DNA of 64,000 nucleotides. Source: CAZQHK01 sp964593455 (lineage in GTDB: Bacteria; Muiribacteriota; CAYSPT01). The notes below the pieces were generated by a model. The model searched no databases. It was not told the origin of the DNA and worked only from the letters and a program-made list of their open reading frames with translations. Both the position numbers and the translations under genes were made by a program. The stretch is taken from positions 1 to 64,000 of the forward strand of contig CAZQHK010000020.1 of assembly GCA_964593455.1 (NCBI GenBank), in the 5' to 3' direction. Positions 52,807 through 62,207 of the stretch are shown piece after piece (position 1 is the first letter of the stretch; every line of letters starts with the position of its first letter).

Positions 52807-54648
52807 TCATTCGAGATTGTCATGCCGCAGTCTGGTATCTTGCACATTAATGGTCAGCGCCAGTTGACGGTGGTTGTCACGCTCACCATAACCTCCCAGA
52901 GATCTGGCCCGGTCTCTGGCTTCAACGATAAACTCGTAGGTACCGGGAGAGCGGAACATAAGCCCATTTTCCAGGTGATACACTACCCCATCTCCCCGTG
53001 GTTTCATCTGCGGTAAAATGCTGTGAATCTCTTTGGACCCGGGAAGACGTATGGAAACATTGTTGAGATGAACCTGTTCAAGCGGTAAACCGTCCATTAC
53101 GAGTATGTTATCAATGACGTATACCTCAACCAGAAGTCGTGTTTTTTCAAAAACTTCATTGCCCGTCCGCACTTCCCACCGTGGCCGGCCATCCACAAAC
53201 CGGTAGTTTTCCGGAAAAACTGGTATCGTCCCACTCCCGTCTTCAGTGGCCGCTGGATCGGTGTACCATCGATCGAAACGTCTCTCGTCACACAAACGCA
53301 CATAGATGTTTGGAGGATCGTTATCATAGACAATAATCGATTCGTCCAGTACCCGGTCTTCTTCGGGCCCGAACCCTTGCAACCGTACGAGCGGTCGCAA
53401 TCTACCCTTGGCGACCAGCGGCAGCCGGAAACTTTCCGGAAGTCTCCATCTCACCTCGACACCGTAATCGCCGGCCCGTTCGATCCCCTGAGCACCGGGA
53501 TCAACTACGATCACTTGCCTGGGGTCCTCATTTTTAAAATTGTAAGAAAGAGGGGAGAAGGGAAGAAAATTGAGATGGGCAGAAACATGTTCGGCACGTA
53601 AATTAGGATTATTATCAACGATCACCAGGTCGCCCCGGTCCACGGGATCTCCGGTAGTACCACCTGTTTGACCGGCCATATCCACACGGACCAGCGAAGG
53701 CGGAGTCATATCCTCGACACACAGCGTTATTTCCGCCCCCCCGGCGCTGTCCGGCATCTCAACATAATAGTTGATTTTCGTAGTCACTTTAAGGCCGTCA
53801 ATTACCGAGGACAGTCCCGGTTCTGTCTGGCCATAATGAAGCTGCGGCACCACGATATTTCGAAACCGGTCCTCCCACGGCCTGGAAGAAGACGGAACCA
53901 GAAATCCATCATACTCAACCACCAGGCCTGGCCGGTGTTGGATCCACCGAATCTCGTCCCCGGGACCTTTAAATATAAACTTCCATTCCCCATGAAAATC
54001 CGTGCAGGTTTCAGGGTTTCTAGACGGGTAGCGGTAGGACATGGAACAGATGATCAACCGGTCTTCGGCGATGCGATCGCCGCGCTCGAGCTGGGGCTCA
54101 AAACCAGGTTGTTCAAGGAAAGGAGTGTCCTGTCCGTAAACAAACATGTCGGCGGCGTTTTGGGGAGCCCCCCCCGACAGACCGGCAGCAGGGGGGCGGA
54201 CAGTCATTTCTTCTACATAGGCCATTGTGCCGTCTTCCAACGAGACCGGCTTATGGCCGGTTCGTGAGGTGGGCCGGCGATAATAGGTTTTGATAGTGAC
54301 CTGGTGTTTTCCTGCATCTCCCTTGAAAATGTGCTGGGGTCCTCTCTCTGAATCGATCCAGTTAACCAGACGCCCGTCCTGGCGCCATTTTTCCAAAAAT
54401 AGGACCCGGTGCGTGCCTTTATCGTCAGTTATAGTTCCTTCCAACCACTTATCCGCAGGGTTGACAACCATCAGGTGCCGGTGTGGATAGTCTGATCTGT
54501 CACCCCAATCAATAATTACCATCAAACGGTTCTGCTCCCGGGAGAGTACCGGTTGAACTCCCAGCAATGTCAGGCCCGCCATCAGTACTACCAGTATCGC
54601 CGGTCCACCAGATAACAGGTTTCTTTTCACGGTGACCGCCTCAGTCAT
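52807..54648 (-). CDS. Large secreted protein of unknown function
   Basis: 613 residues: signal peptide or anchor (about 10-32, ending QPVLS), then a periplasmic or secreted region that looks beta-rich, with several Ig-like stretches (for example TRLLVEVYVIDNILV and PGTYEFIVEARDRA near the end). A region at about 105-135 and others are rich in Pro/Gly. No enzyme motif or family is recognised. ATG 54648 overlaps the stop of the upstream gene by 8 bases (ATGACTGA), so the two proteins are coupled; in-frame ATG 54672 is an alternative start. Confidence 0.75.
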   Translation of the reverse strand: MTEAVTVKRNLLSGGPAILVVLMAGLTLLGVQPVLSREQNRLMVIIDWGDRSDYPHRHLMVVNPADKWLEGTITDDKGTHRVLFLEKWRQDGRLVNWIDSERGPQHIFKGDAGKHQVTIKTYYRRPTSRTGHKPVSLEDGTMAYVEEMTVRPPAAGLSGGAPQNAADMFVYGQDTPFLEQPGFEPQLERGDRIAEDRLIICSMSYRYPSRNPETCTDFHGEWKFIFKGPGDEIRWIQHRPGLVVEYDGFLVPSSSRPWEDRFRNIVVPQLHYGQTEPGLSSVIDGLKVTTKINYYVEMPDSAGGAEITLCVEDMTPPSLVRVDMAGQTGGTTGDPVDRGDLVIVDNNPNLRAEHVSAHLNFLPFSPLSYNFKNEDPRQVIVVDPGAQGIERAGDYGVEVRWRLPESFRLPLVAKGRLRPLVRLQGFGPEEDRVLDESIIVYDNDPPNIYVRLCDERRFDRWYTDPAATEDGSGTIPVFPENYRFVDGRPRWEVRTGNEVFEKTRLLVEVYVIDNILVMDGLPLEQVHLNNVSIRLPGSKEIHSILPQMKPRGDGVVYHLENGLMFRSPGTYEFIVEARDRARSLGGYGERDNHRQLALTINVQDTRLRHDNLE

Positions 54649-55387
54649 CTTCGGGATATTGTGTCTCCTCATCCCTATATTCTTCCGGCCGCCAAAATAG
54701 CTCAAATATGTTGTCCTTTTCCTCCAGTTCCGATTCTGTAAGATCTGGTTTGGTGCCCAGTGGACGGTCCCATAGATCATACCGATCCGGTTCCAGCTGA
54801 AACGTGTCCAGGTCGTTTAGATTACGGGTTCTGTCCGGCGGCAGACCTTTATCATTCAACCAGTTCACTTCCGGAGCAATCTTTAAATTCAATTCCAGTG
54901 ACGTTTTTTTATCCCAGCCATCCGATTCGTCAGCGGTGGAAAATTCGTCATCAAATTTCTGTTCAAAATACAGGCTGCCGGACTCGATCTGTTGCATCAG
55001 CAAATCTTTGAAATAATCAGTAAACTGGGCATCGAGCTCACTCTGACTATCGTCCGTCTCGTATTCGGGTTGCTTGCGTTTCTTCGGTGGCTCTTTCGTT
55101 GTTGTTTTCACCGGTTGATATGGTTCCTGATATGGTGATAATTCCAAGGGGGTGAGGTCGGTCTCTCCGGGCAACGGTTTCGAATCACTGAAATCGACCT
55201 CAAATGAATCCGGGCTGCGCCATTGTTCAAAAACGGCTTCACTATCATCACCCTGGCTGATAGTGTTATCTTCGGCACCCCAATCGCTGCCAGGCAGTGC
55301 CGGTAAAAAAAACGTCAGAAACACGGTCATGATGAAAATCTGCACTGTTTTACCGATGATACCGAATACCTCCCGTCCAGCCCGCAC
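54641..55387 (-). CDS. Acidic secreted protein of unknown function
   Basis: 248 residues with an N-terminal hydrophobic segment (about 12-32) followed by a very acidic, low-complexity region containing Pro/Lys/Thr-rich KTTTKEPPKKRKQPE and many Asp/Glu, with little predicted fold. Start GTG 55387 has no clear ribosome site. The next gene overlaps it by 8 bases, so both probably act together at the cell envelope. Nothing in the sequence names a function. Confidence 0.65.
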   Translation of the reverse strand: MRAGREVFGIIGKTVQIFIMTVFLTFFLPALPGSDWGAEDNTISQGDDSEAVFEQWRSPDSFEVDFSDSKPLPGETDLTPLELSPYQEPYQPVKTTTKEPPKKRKQPEYETDDSQSELDAQFTDYFKDLLMQQIESGSLYFEQKFDDEFSTADESDGWDKKTSLELNLKIAPEVNWLNDKGLPPDRTRNLNDLDTFQLEPDRYDLWDRPLGTKPDLTESELEEKDNIFELFWRPEEYRDEETQYPEDD

Positions 55388-55434
55388 TCTATATATTCTA
55401 CTTTAATATAATAACCAAGCGAAGAGCAAAACTC

Positions 55435-55465
55435 TAGACAAGTATCATTTCCAGTCTGTTATACT
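55435..55465 (+). promoter_or_regulatory. Predicted promoter of the TamB-like gene
   Basis: TAGACA (55435-55440) and TATACT (55460-55465) with a long 19-base spacer. The transcription start would fall at or next to ATG 55473, predicting a leaderless mRNA; no Shine-Dalgarno is present. Confidence 0.5.
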
Positions 55466-55472
55466 GAAATTA

Positions 55473-58400
55473 ATGCGTCGATCAAGAAAATACACTATTT
55501 TTATTATAGGGATATTCGCAATTTTTTCCGCAGCCGCTTATTTCATCCGATACCAGGTTGTGGAAAAGAGGATCAAAGCCACGGTCACCACCCGTATGGC
55601 AGACCTGTTCGGTGAATTCATCAGCTACAAATACGAATCAAGCTCGCTGCTGTTCGGACAGGTCACCTTGACATCGGTCAAGATCGAACAGCAGATCCCA
55701 GGCTACTCTTTTCTGCCCAACGGCTCGGTTGAAAAACTGGTCTTAAAGGCGGGGTTCGATGGAGTACGCCGGATAATCCTACAACAAGCCGAGCTAACAA
55801 TTGATCTCGACACAATCCGGGAGATAGACGGCACGTCTTTCACCGTGAAAGGCGAAAAGGGCAAAAGGATACGAAAATTTCCATCCATTAATTTTTCACG
55901 ATGCCACCTCATAACACGCAGCAGCAAACTTCCCGTTGACCTTCAAGAACAAGATTTTCAACAAGTTTCAGGGCGAGTGACGGTACGCAACAAAGCACTG
56001 GCTGCACGGTTCCGAGCAACGAGTACCGGTAGCGTCGGCGGGAGCCTGTCGGCCATAGTACATCTCGATCTCTCCAGTTACGACTTCAAGCTTTCTTTCA
56101 CAGTCGACGACATCGATCCAAAACCGGTTCAGGAGTTATGGTACTCCGCTGTTCCTCTCAACGTGCATGACGGCGCCTGCAATGTAGAAGGAAATATTGC
56201 CCGTCAGAAAGGTAGTTGGAAAGTCTCGGGAACGGCCGATCTCAACCGTCTTTCCCTGGCAATACAAGACTATGCGGTCCGAATTCCCAAAGTGACCCTG
56301 CTCGACCGGCAACTGGAGACAGATGTTTTATTCAGCGACCTCGCGATCACGACCCAGCCTGTACACGTGTTGGTTGATTTGGTTCGGTTTAGTCCGTTAA
56401 CCGCCAACGGTGAATGTTCTCTGGAACGGTTACACTACAAATCTCTGACCATGAGCGACATTCATTTCATGTTCAATCTCGATTCGCAGCGCATCGAGAT
56501 ACAGGAGGGAAGCGCCGTCCTCGGTAGTGGAAACCTGAACTTCAAAGGACACCTCAAGCCCGGTGATGAGAAACCGGCGGCCCTGTCCCTTACCGTTGAT
56601 TCAGTAAAACCGGGTGATATCTTTTTGTGGCCTATACCGGAAACCTGGGATAATCTTAACGGGCAGGCTGAATTAAACGGATCCTTTAACAATCCTTCAT
56701 CCTGGAATCTAGAAGGTGAGGCTTCACTCGCGACCGTGACATTCGCTTTAAATGGATCGTTGGATTTGAAAAACCTCCGGTTCAACGAAGGAAGCAGGAT
56801 CGATTTTAAGCGACTGAAAGCGGAGGATATTATTTCTCTGTCTACCATCTCTCCGAACGTCCCCCCCCCGTTAGTTTTTTTGAAAACAAGCACCTGGAAT
56901 GGGGAAATCCTTATTACCGGTCCCTTTGCAGCACCGGTCATCAGGATAGACGGCACGAGCGAGAAGAACAACTGGGGCCCGTTCGGGCGCGGACAATTGA
57001 ACTTGATACTCGAAACGTCTCCGGGAAATTTTACGGTATCACACATTATTCTCGAGCAGGAGAACGGAAGCTCACTCACTTTTACGGGAGCTCTCTCACT
57101 CAAAACCGTCCAGGGTGAAATAACGGGAGATTTGTTGCCGCTGACAGGCCTACCCGGGATGAAAGCCACCGCCACCATATCGGGTACAGCCGCAGGGACA
57201 CCTGGCAAACCAATTGTCAACCTGTTACTGGAGCTGACAGGCCTGTCCTGGAAAGGTGCTGCTATCAGCGACTTGACGGTGAAAGTGGTTATCCAGGATT
57301 CAAAATTAACGTTTTCCCCACCGGACGGGGAAACTTCCTCCGCGGCTCCTCTCTTCTACGGGACGCTTCGTCCGGAAGGCGGCTACCTTCATTTCGAAAA
57401 TCTCTCATTGAAAGCCGGAAACCGCGAGATACAGGGCTCAGCCCGTCTTCCCCTGGCAGGTGATGGAGCGGAGCTGGTGCAAGTCAGGATATGGAGCGAT
57501 CTGGGACCGCTTTCATACCTGTCGCAGATCATTCCGGACTGGCAGATTCTATCGGGCCGGGGAGGTGGAGCTCTCTCGCTTGACGGGAGTCTCGATCACC
57601 CGGTTATCAACGGCTCAATCACGATGGCCGACCTGACTTTTAAGACGGCAAACTCACCACTTTCTCTGAGGGGAATTACCATCACCGTTCCAGTGAAAAA
57701 CAACATTTTTGAATGCACTGGTTCTATCGTCGGACTGTCTTCACCTGTTCGCATTTCCGGCCGTCTGGATACGAATGATCCGACTGATCTTAAAGCCTAT
57801 ATGGATATCAACCTCGAAGAGACCAGGTTGAAACTCTCCGACTTTTTCGCCGGCGGGAGCAACGACCTGTTTGAGTCAGAAGGCACCGTGCAGGCTGATC
57901 TCGACCTTATTATCGAACCCAGACAAGCCGAGCTCAGCGGGAAAATATTCGTATCCGACGCCAAGATCTTTTTACCGCCGGGAATGAAACACAAAAAAGG
58001 CTCAGCTAGTAATTCAGGTGAAGGGCTCGCGATAAACATATCTATCGATGCCGGGAAACAAGTTCTTATTGACGGCTCGCATTTTACCCTGGACGTCTCC
58101 GGCAGCATTACCGCTGAGAGACATGACGGCAACCTCACCTTCGATGGGAGCCTGAGCGCCAACCGGGGAACCATTTCCTATCTGAACAATCGGTTTGACG
58201 TTACCGGCGGCTCAATCCGGTTTGCCAGTTTCAGAGAAACTCAAAACCGCATAACTCTTTTCGATGCCAGGGAGTTCAAACTTCCCCCTTTCACCCTGGC
58301 GACACAGACCAGCTTATCTTCCGATAGCCTCACCGTATATCATCCCACAACAGCTCCACACGTGCTCGGACCAACCGGTTCCGGCACAGGGTCCGGCCAG

Positions 58401-58916
58401 GATTCTCAAACCATGGAGATCGATCTTCAGGCCTCAACTCGTGTTGCAGACACGACCATTACGATGCACATCGTAGGCAAGGAAAAAGAGTACCACACGG
58501 TATTTTCGTCAACACCGCCAAAACCACGCGAACAGATCATGGCTCTTTTGACCGGCAAAGGTACCTCCCCGGAGGAAGGCGGACCGGATATCATGGGTTT
58601 TGTCGAGACCGGGATGACCGGCTCGTTTCTGTCCGGGTTGGGAGATTCCATCAGCCGGACGTTCGATCTCGATTCATTCAGCATAACGACTTCTTCCAGG
58701 GGAAAAAGCCTGCTGGGAGGCCCATCCTTCAGATTAGGCAAGTATCTGGACGATGACCTCTACGTCACGTATGAGCATATCGGGGCCGTACTGGAAAAAA
58801 AGACCCTGGAACTTGAATACCAGGTTAACAGCCGTTTCAGTCTGGACGGCGCCATCCGTACATTGTCCACCGAAGATGACGTGCGGCTCGGAATCAAGTT
58901 TAAGCGACCATTTTAA
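55473..58916 (+). CDS. TamB-like (DUF490) envelope biogenesis protein
   Basis: 1147 residues with an N-terminal anchor (about 8-28), a long run of AsmA/TamB-type beta strands, and a typical C-terminal DUF490 domain (about 830-1147): FDVTGGSIRF, MALLTGKG, GKYLDDDLYVTYEHI and a final aromatic KFKRPF. TamB proteins bridge the inner and outer membrane and move phospholipids or help outer-membrane proteins assemble; they mark a diderm cell. No TamA/BamA gene is adjacent. It ends 10 bases before the palindromic element at 58926. Confidence 0.9.
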   Translation: MRRSRKYTIFIIGIFAIFSAAAYFIRYQVVEKRIKATVTTRMADLFGEFISYKYESSSLLFGQVTLTSVKIEQQIPGYSFLPNGSVEKLVLKAGFDGVRRIILQQAELTIDLDTIREIDGTSFTVKGEKGKRIRKFPSINFSRCHLITRSSKLPVDLQEQDFQQVSGRVTVRNKALAARFRATSTGSVGGSLSAIVHLDLSSYDFKLSFTVDDIDPKPVQELWYSAVPLNVHDGACNVEGNIARQKGSWKVSGTADLNRLSLAIQDYAVRIPKVTLLDRQLETDVLFSDLAITTQPVHVLVDLVRFSPLTANGECSLERLHYKSLTMSDIHFMFNLDSQRIEIQEGSAVLGSGNLNFKGHLKPGDEKPAALSLTVDSVKPGDIFLWPIPETWDNLNGQAELNGSFNNPSSWNLEGEASLATVTFALNGSLDLKNLRFNEGSRIDFKRLKAEDIISLSTISPNVPPPLVFLKTSTWNGEILITGPFAAPVIRIDGTSEKNNWGPFGRGQLNLILETSPGNFTVSHIILEQENGSSLTFTGALSLKTVQGEITGDLLPLTGLPGMKATATISGTAAGTPGKPIVNLLLELTGLSWKGAAISDLTVKVVIQDSKLTFSPPDGETSSAAPLFYGTLRPEGGYLHFENLSLKAGNREIQGSARLPLAGDGAELVQVRIWSDLGPLSYLSQIIPDWQILSGRGGGALSLDGSLDHPVINGSITMADLTFKTANSPLSLRGITITVPVKNNIFECTGSIVGLSSPVRISGRLDTNDPTDLKAYMDINLEETRLKLSDFFAGGSNDLFESEGTVQADLDLIIEPRQAELSGKIFVSDAKIFLPPGMKHKKGSASNSGEGLAINISIDAGKQVLIDGSHFTLDVSGSITAERHDGNLTFDGSLSANRGTISYLNNRFDVTGGSIRFASFRETQNRITLFDAREFKLPPFTLATQTSLSSDSLTVYHPTTAPHVLGPTGSGTGSGQDSQTMEIDLQASTRVADTTITMHIVGKEKEYHTVFSSTPPKPREQIMALLTGKGTSPEEGGPDIMGFVETGMTGSFLSGLGDSISRTFDLDSFSITTSSRGKSLLGGPSFRLGKYLDDDLYVTYEHIGAVLEKKTLELEYQVNSRFSLDGAIRTLSTEDDVRLGIKFKRPF

Positions 58917-58925
58917 CCCGAATAA

Positions 58926-59110
58926 TTAACCCGGAAAATGCGGTTGGCTTCGTCGCGAGGCGACGAAAGCAGCCGCAGATACAAGGCACGCGACCGAAGC
59001 CACCCGGAGCTGTAATTGCATATTACAGTGAGGATGGCTGACCGAACGTAACGCAGTAGTTGTGGTTGTTTTCGAGCCGTAGCAGAAGGCTACTGCATTT
59101 TCCGGGTTAA
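58926..59110. repeat. 185-bp element with 16-bp perfect terminal inverted repeats
   Basis: TTAACCCGGAAAATGC (58926-58941) is exactly inverted at 59095-59110. Inside are further hairpins: CTTCGTCGC/GCGACGAAG-type around 58950, CTGTAAT/ATTACAG around 59020, and GCAGTAG/CTACTGC. No coding frame is seen. It looks like a non-autonomous miniature element or structured palindromic repeat, between the TamB-like and radical SAM genes. Confidence 0.8.
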
Positions 59111-59185
59111 CTTCGCTACAAATATTCGTGAACTATTCGGACTGACGATCCACAGTGGTATAATTCTACGGAGGAGATGATCCCT

Positions 59186-60331
59186 ATGATCCGCCACATA
59201 CTCAGACGGTTACGATTTCAATGGAAACTACTTTCAGGAGGACTTCCCTTCTATCAGCAGCTTCTTGACCGCATGTATGATATCTATCTCAATCACCACC
59301 GCATAATTCATTGGCGGGATGGTTACCCCGTTTTTTCTCTTTCTTCACCCGCCCTCTTCAGTCCGCCGATGGCCAATTTTATCGCCCGCAATTTCTATGG
59401 AATCCTGCAGAACCGCAAACTACCCAACATGATGAGTTTCGCCATTACCGATCAGTGCGACCTGACCTGCCCTCAATGCAGCTTCGCTACCGTCCAGGAC
59501 GAAGAAAACAAAACACCATTGTCATTCGAAGAATGCTGCCAGGTTATCCGTGGAGCCCAGGACATGGGTGTTTCCGTGATAAATCTGACCGGCGGCGAAC
59601 CCATGGCCTTCGAGAAACTTGATGACCTCATTCGATCGATAGATAAGAATATTTCCACAGTCACCATGTTTACCAACGGTCATCAGTTGGAAGAGCGTGC
59701 CGGCGACCTGAAAAGAGCGGGACTGGACGGTATTTACGTCAGTATTGATGCCCCTACGGCCGGCGCACACGACGAACTGAGAGGCGCGGAAGGTATTTTT
59801 GACCAGGCCGTAAAAGGTGTTCAGGCAGCCAAAAAAGCAGGACTTACCGTAGGTTTTTCGGTCTGCGCTTTCCCCGACTCGATGAAAACCAAAACCCTGC
59901 CGGGAATCATTGAACTGGGACGTTCCCTGAAGGTGCACGAGATAACGGTTTTTTGCGCTGCCCCCAGCGGGAAACTCAAGGATGCCCGCGAACTCGATGA
60001 AACGGATTGGATTGACGAGATCATCAGTCACTCCAAACGCTACAGCGACGATGACTGTTATCCCGGAGTGCTGATTTATCCCTACAATGCCAGTTGGCGC
60101 TCCATCGGCTGCTCGGGTGGGTCCCGGTGGTTTTACGTCACTCCCTACGGGGAGATCATGCCCTGTGATTTCAATCATTATATCGCCGGCACTATCCGTG
60201 AAAAGCCGCTTCACCTTATTTGGGACGAGCTTTCCAGTATTCCGCCAAATCAAAAAACCGCCTGGACCGGGTGCAAATTGAGAGACGCCGACTACCGAAA
60301 CGGTCCGTGGAGTGAATATGTCAAACCGTAA
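59186..60331 (+). CDS. Radical SAM protein with SPASM-like C-terminus
   Basis: 381 residues. Cluster motif CDLTCPQC (about 91-98), LTGGEPMAF for SAM binding, TNGHQLEE and SIDAPTAGAHDE. The C-terminal part has IGCSGGSRWFYVTPYGE...CDFNHY and TGCKLRD, resembling a SPASM region with extra cysteines. The reaction is unknown; such proteins modify peptides, cofactors or lipids. ATG 59186 is chosen because GGAGG lies 11 bases upstream; the ATG at 59177 touches the ribosome site. Followed after 48 bases by two membrane-protein genes. Confidence 0.88.
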   Translation: MIRHILRRLRFQWKLLSGGLPFYQQLLDRMYDIYLNHHRIIHWRDGYPVFSLSSPALFSPPMANFIARNFYGILQNRKLPNMMSFAITDQCDLTCPQCSFATVQDEENKTPLSFEECCQVIRGAQDMGVSVINLTGGEPMAFEKLDDLIRSIDKNISTVTMFTNGHQLEERAGDLKRAGLDGIYVSIDAPTAGAHDELRGAEGIFDQAVKGVQAAKKAGLTVGFSVCAFPDSMKTKTLPGIIELGRSLKVHEITVFCAAPSGKLKDARELDETDWIDEIISHSKRYSDDDCYPGVLIYPYNASWRSIGCSGGSRWFYVTPYGEIMPCDFNHYIAGTIREKPLHLIWDELSSIPPNQKTAWTGCKLRDADYRNGPWSEYVKP

Positions 60332-60379
60332 CCTTGCTTTCCATGCGGATATTCCTGGACGGGAAAAAAGGATGATTTC

Positions 60380-61462
60380 ATGACCATTGGCGCCCGATTA
60401 TTTGCAAAACTTGCTCCGGAGGGAGTGGTCTTGAATTTTGCCGCGGAAAATTTTGACCGCACCACCACCACCGCCATCATCATCTTCGAGATCTTCATAC
60501 TGCTTTTCACTATAACCATGCTGTGGTGGCTGCGCCGATACCAAACGAAAATCACCCTTCGGTTCCTGGTGATCATGATCGGTGTCGCCATTTTCGAGGT
60601 TTTTACCATGCCCATGTGGAACAACCACAAACTGGGCATCTGGGCCTACGTATACCGCGACTACAGCTGGATTCTAACCGTCGGCTGGTCCGCCTTGATT
60701 CTCACCGCCGTTGTGCTGGTCGATCACTGGCAAAAACACCTGTCCGAGGAACGCCGGTTCCTGACGACCATCGGTTGCCTTCTTGGCAGTGTCCTCCTCC
60801 TGGAAGCGCTGGTGGTCAAACTGGGTATCCGCAGCTACACTCCTGAAGTGGAGGGGGTAATCTGGGGTCGTATCCCGGGCCTGGACATTCCCTGGAACAC
60901 CGTGTATTACGCTCCCGTCTTTCTATCCCTGATCGTGGGTTTTTACCGCTACTGGGAGCTGGTGATCAACGACCGGCCGGTCATGCCTTTCAAGAACCGT
61001 CGCTGGGTTAGAGATTTTTTCATCGCTTTGGCGGCGGTCTTCATGTTCGAGCTGATGGTGGAGCCCATGGTCGATAATGTGGGTTTCCCCGCATGGTCAT
61101 ACGTGTACCGGGACATCAGTATCGTGCTGACACTCGGGTGGGTTGTTTTGATATGGTTATGTCTGAAAGCGGTTGATTACTGGTTCATCCACTATGATAT
61201 CTTTTTCCGTTTCACCCTGTACGTGATTTTCATTGGAGCCGCGGCCATGCCCGCTGAAGCGTATTTTATTTTTACAGGTATGCGCGCCTACGGCCCCACG
61301 GCCACACTTAATTTTTCCGGACTCACTATGCCCGGATTGGATATTCCCACCGAAGTGGTGTTTGGCATTCCCCTTTATTTTGCGCTCGTCATCGCTTTCA
61401 TCCGTTATTGGGAAGTAACCCTGGACCACCGGAGGCTCGATCATGCCGTATCGGATAAATAA
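60380..61462 (+). CDS. Duplicated polytopic membrane protein, lycopene-cyclase-like
   Basis: 360 residues with about 9-10 helices forming two repeats. Repeat 1 has WAYVYRDYSWILTVGW and RIPGLDIPWNTVYYAPVF; repeat 2 has WSYVYRDISIVLTLGW and TMPGLDIPTEVVFGIPLY, each ending in RYWE. The DIPxE/NxxYxxP-type motif resembles the PxExxxF signature of bacterial lycopene cyclases (CrtYc/d), but the match is weak. No carotenoid genes are nearby. The next gene overlaps by 20 bases. Confidence 0.75.
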   Translation: MTIGARLFAKLAPEGVVLNFAAENFDRTTTTAIIIFEIFILLFTITMLWWLRRYQTKITLRFLVIMIGVAIFEVFTMPMWNNHKLGIWAYVYRDYSWILTVGWSALILTAVVLVDHWQKHLSEERRFLTTIGCLLGSVLLLEALVVKLGIRSYTPEVEGVIWGRIPGLDIPWNTVYYAPVFLSLIVGFYRYWELVINDRPVMPFKNRRWVRDFFIALAAVFMFELMVEPMVDNVGFPAWSYVYRDISIVLTLGWVVLIWLCLKAVDYWFIHYDIFFRFTLYVIFIGAAAMPAEAYFIFTGMRAYGPTATLNFSGLTMPGLDIPTEVVFGIPLYFALVIAFIRYWEVTLDHRRLDHAVSDK

Positions 61463-61892
61463 GTCGACCTGCTATGTAATAGGGTATATTATCCTCGCCT
61501 TTATCATCGTCATCTGGTGGGGCGGACTAAATGAAAGAGAACAGACACTTATCCAGCTTATGTTCATTTGTACTCTCGGCTTCCCTCTTTTAATTATTAT
61601 CCCCCTTTCGATGCCGGTAGCAATCTTCCTGGGGTTGATGGTCCTGTATCCCCTGGCGCTATACAGACAGTATAAAGCAGACGGTGAAGCGCCTGTCCTG
61701 CAGTGGGAAAAAAAGGGGCAGCGAAACAGGACCCAGCACGCTATCCGCAAGTATATTATCAAAGCCCGGCGCGACGGCCACTCGCTGGACCATATCCTGT
61801 CCGGCCTGCTATTCGCCGGCTGGCTGGAGATCGATGTTTACGAAGCATTCATTGAGCTCGAACTTCCGTACCCAAGAGACTATCCGATTTAG
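61443..61892 (+). CDS. Small membrane protein, unknown function
   Basis: 149 residues: three helices (about 10-27, 37-55, 57-75) and a soluble tail (80-149) with Lys/Arg-rich start. Not recognised. It overlaps the end of the duplicated membrane-protein gene by 20 bases and probably works with it. ATG 61443 has GGAGG about 12 bases upstream. Confidence 0.7.
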   Translation: MPYRINKSTCYVIGYIILAFIIVIWWGGLNEREQTLIQLMFICTLGFPLLIIIPLSMPVAIFLGLMVLYPLALYRQYKADGEAPVLQWEKKGQRNRTQHAIRKYIIKARRDGHSLDHILSGLLFAGWLEIDVYEAFIELELPYPRDYPI

Positions 61893-61907
61893 TTCACATA
61901 TTTTAAA

Positions 61908-61966
61908 TTCTCAATCTTTAAATCTCCAACCTTACCTTATCCACACTCCTTAGCTTGAGGTGAGCT
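61908..61966 (-). repeat. Dispersed intergenic repeat, copy 5 (inverted)
   Basis: On the minus strand: CTCACCTCAAGC, GGAGTGTGGA, GGTAAGGTTGGAGATTT and GATTGAGA, the 3' module of the repeat family as in copy 4. A partial second module (AAGCAAGAGGAGTGGAAAG) follows on its 5' side up to about 62000. With the sigma-54 site it explains the 309-bp gap. Confidence 0.6.
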
Positions 61967-62143
61967 CTTTCCACTCCTCTTGCTTTAAAAATCTCATATC
62001 TCACATCGGCTCAGATATCGATCAAATAATGTATACGGCCCGTACATGTATTGCCCATCACGCGTATAGTTTTCAGTGTCAAGCCATGATAAAACCCACC
62101 AAAACAACGTTTAACAAAGACTTTCGCTTCACTTCCCCCATTT

Positions 62144-62160
62144 TTGGCACGGATATTGCA
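62144..62160 (+). promoter_or_regulatory. Sigma-54 promoter of the VIT/VWA gene
   Basis: TTGGCACGGATATTGCA matches the -24/-12 consensus (GG 62146-62147, GC 62158-62159, ten bases between). Transcription would begin near 62171, before the AAAGGAG ribosome site at 62193. Confidence 0.85.
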
Positions 62161-62207
62161 TAATCCATTCCAGTAGCGGGTAAAACACATTGAAAGGAGC
62201 GATGATG

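Noticed and set aside
56462..57220. 252-codon minus-strand frame inside the TamB-like gene
   Set aside because: It lacks a ribosome site and its composition is explained by the TamB frame.
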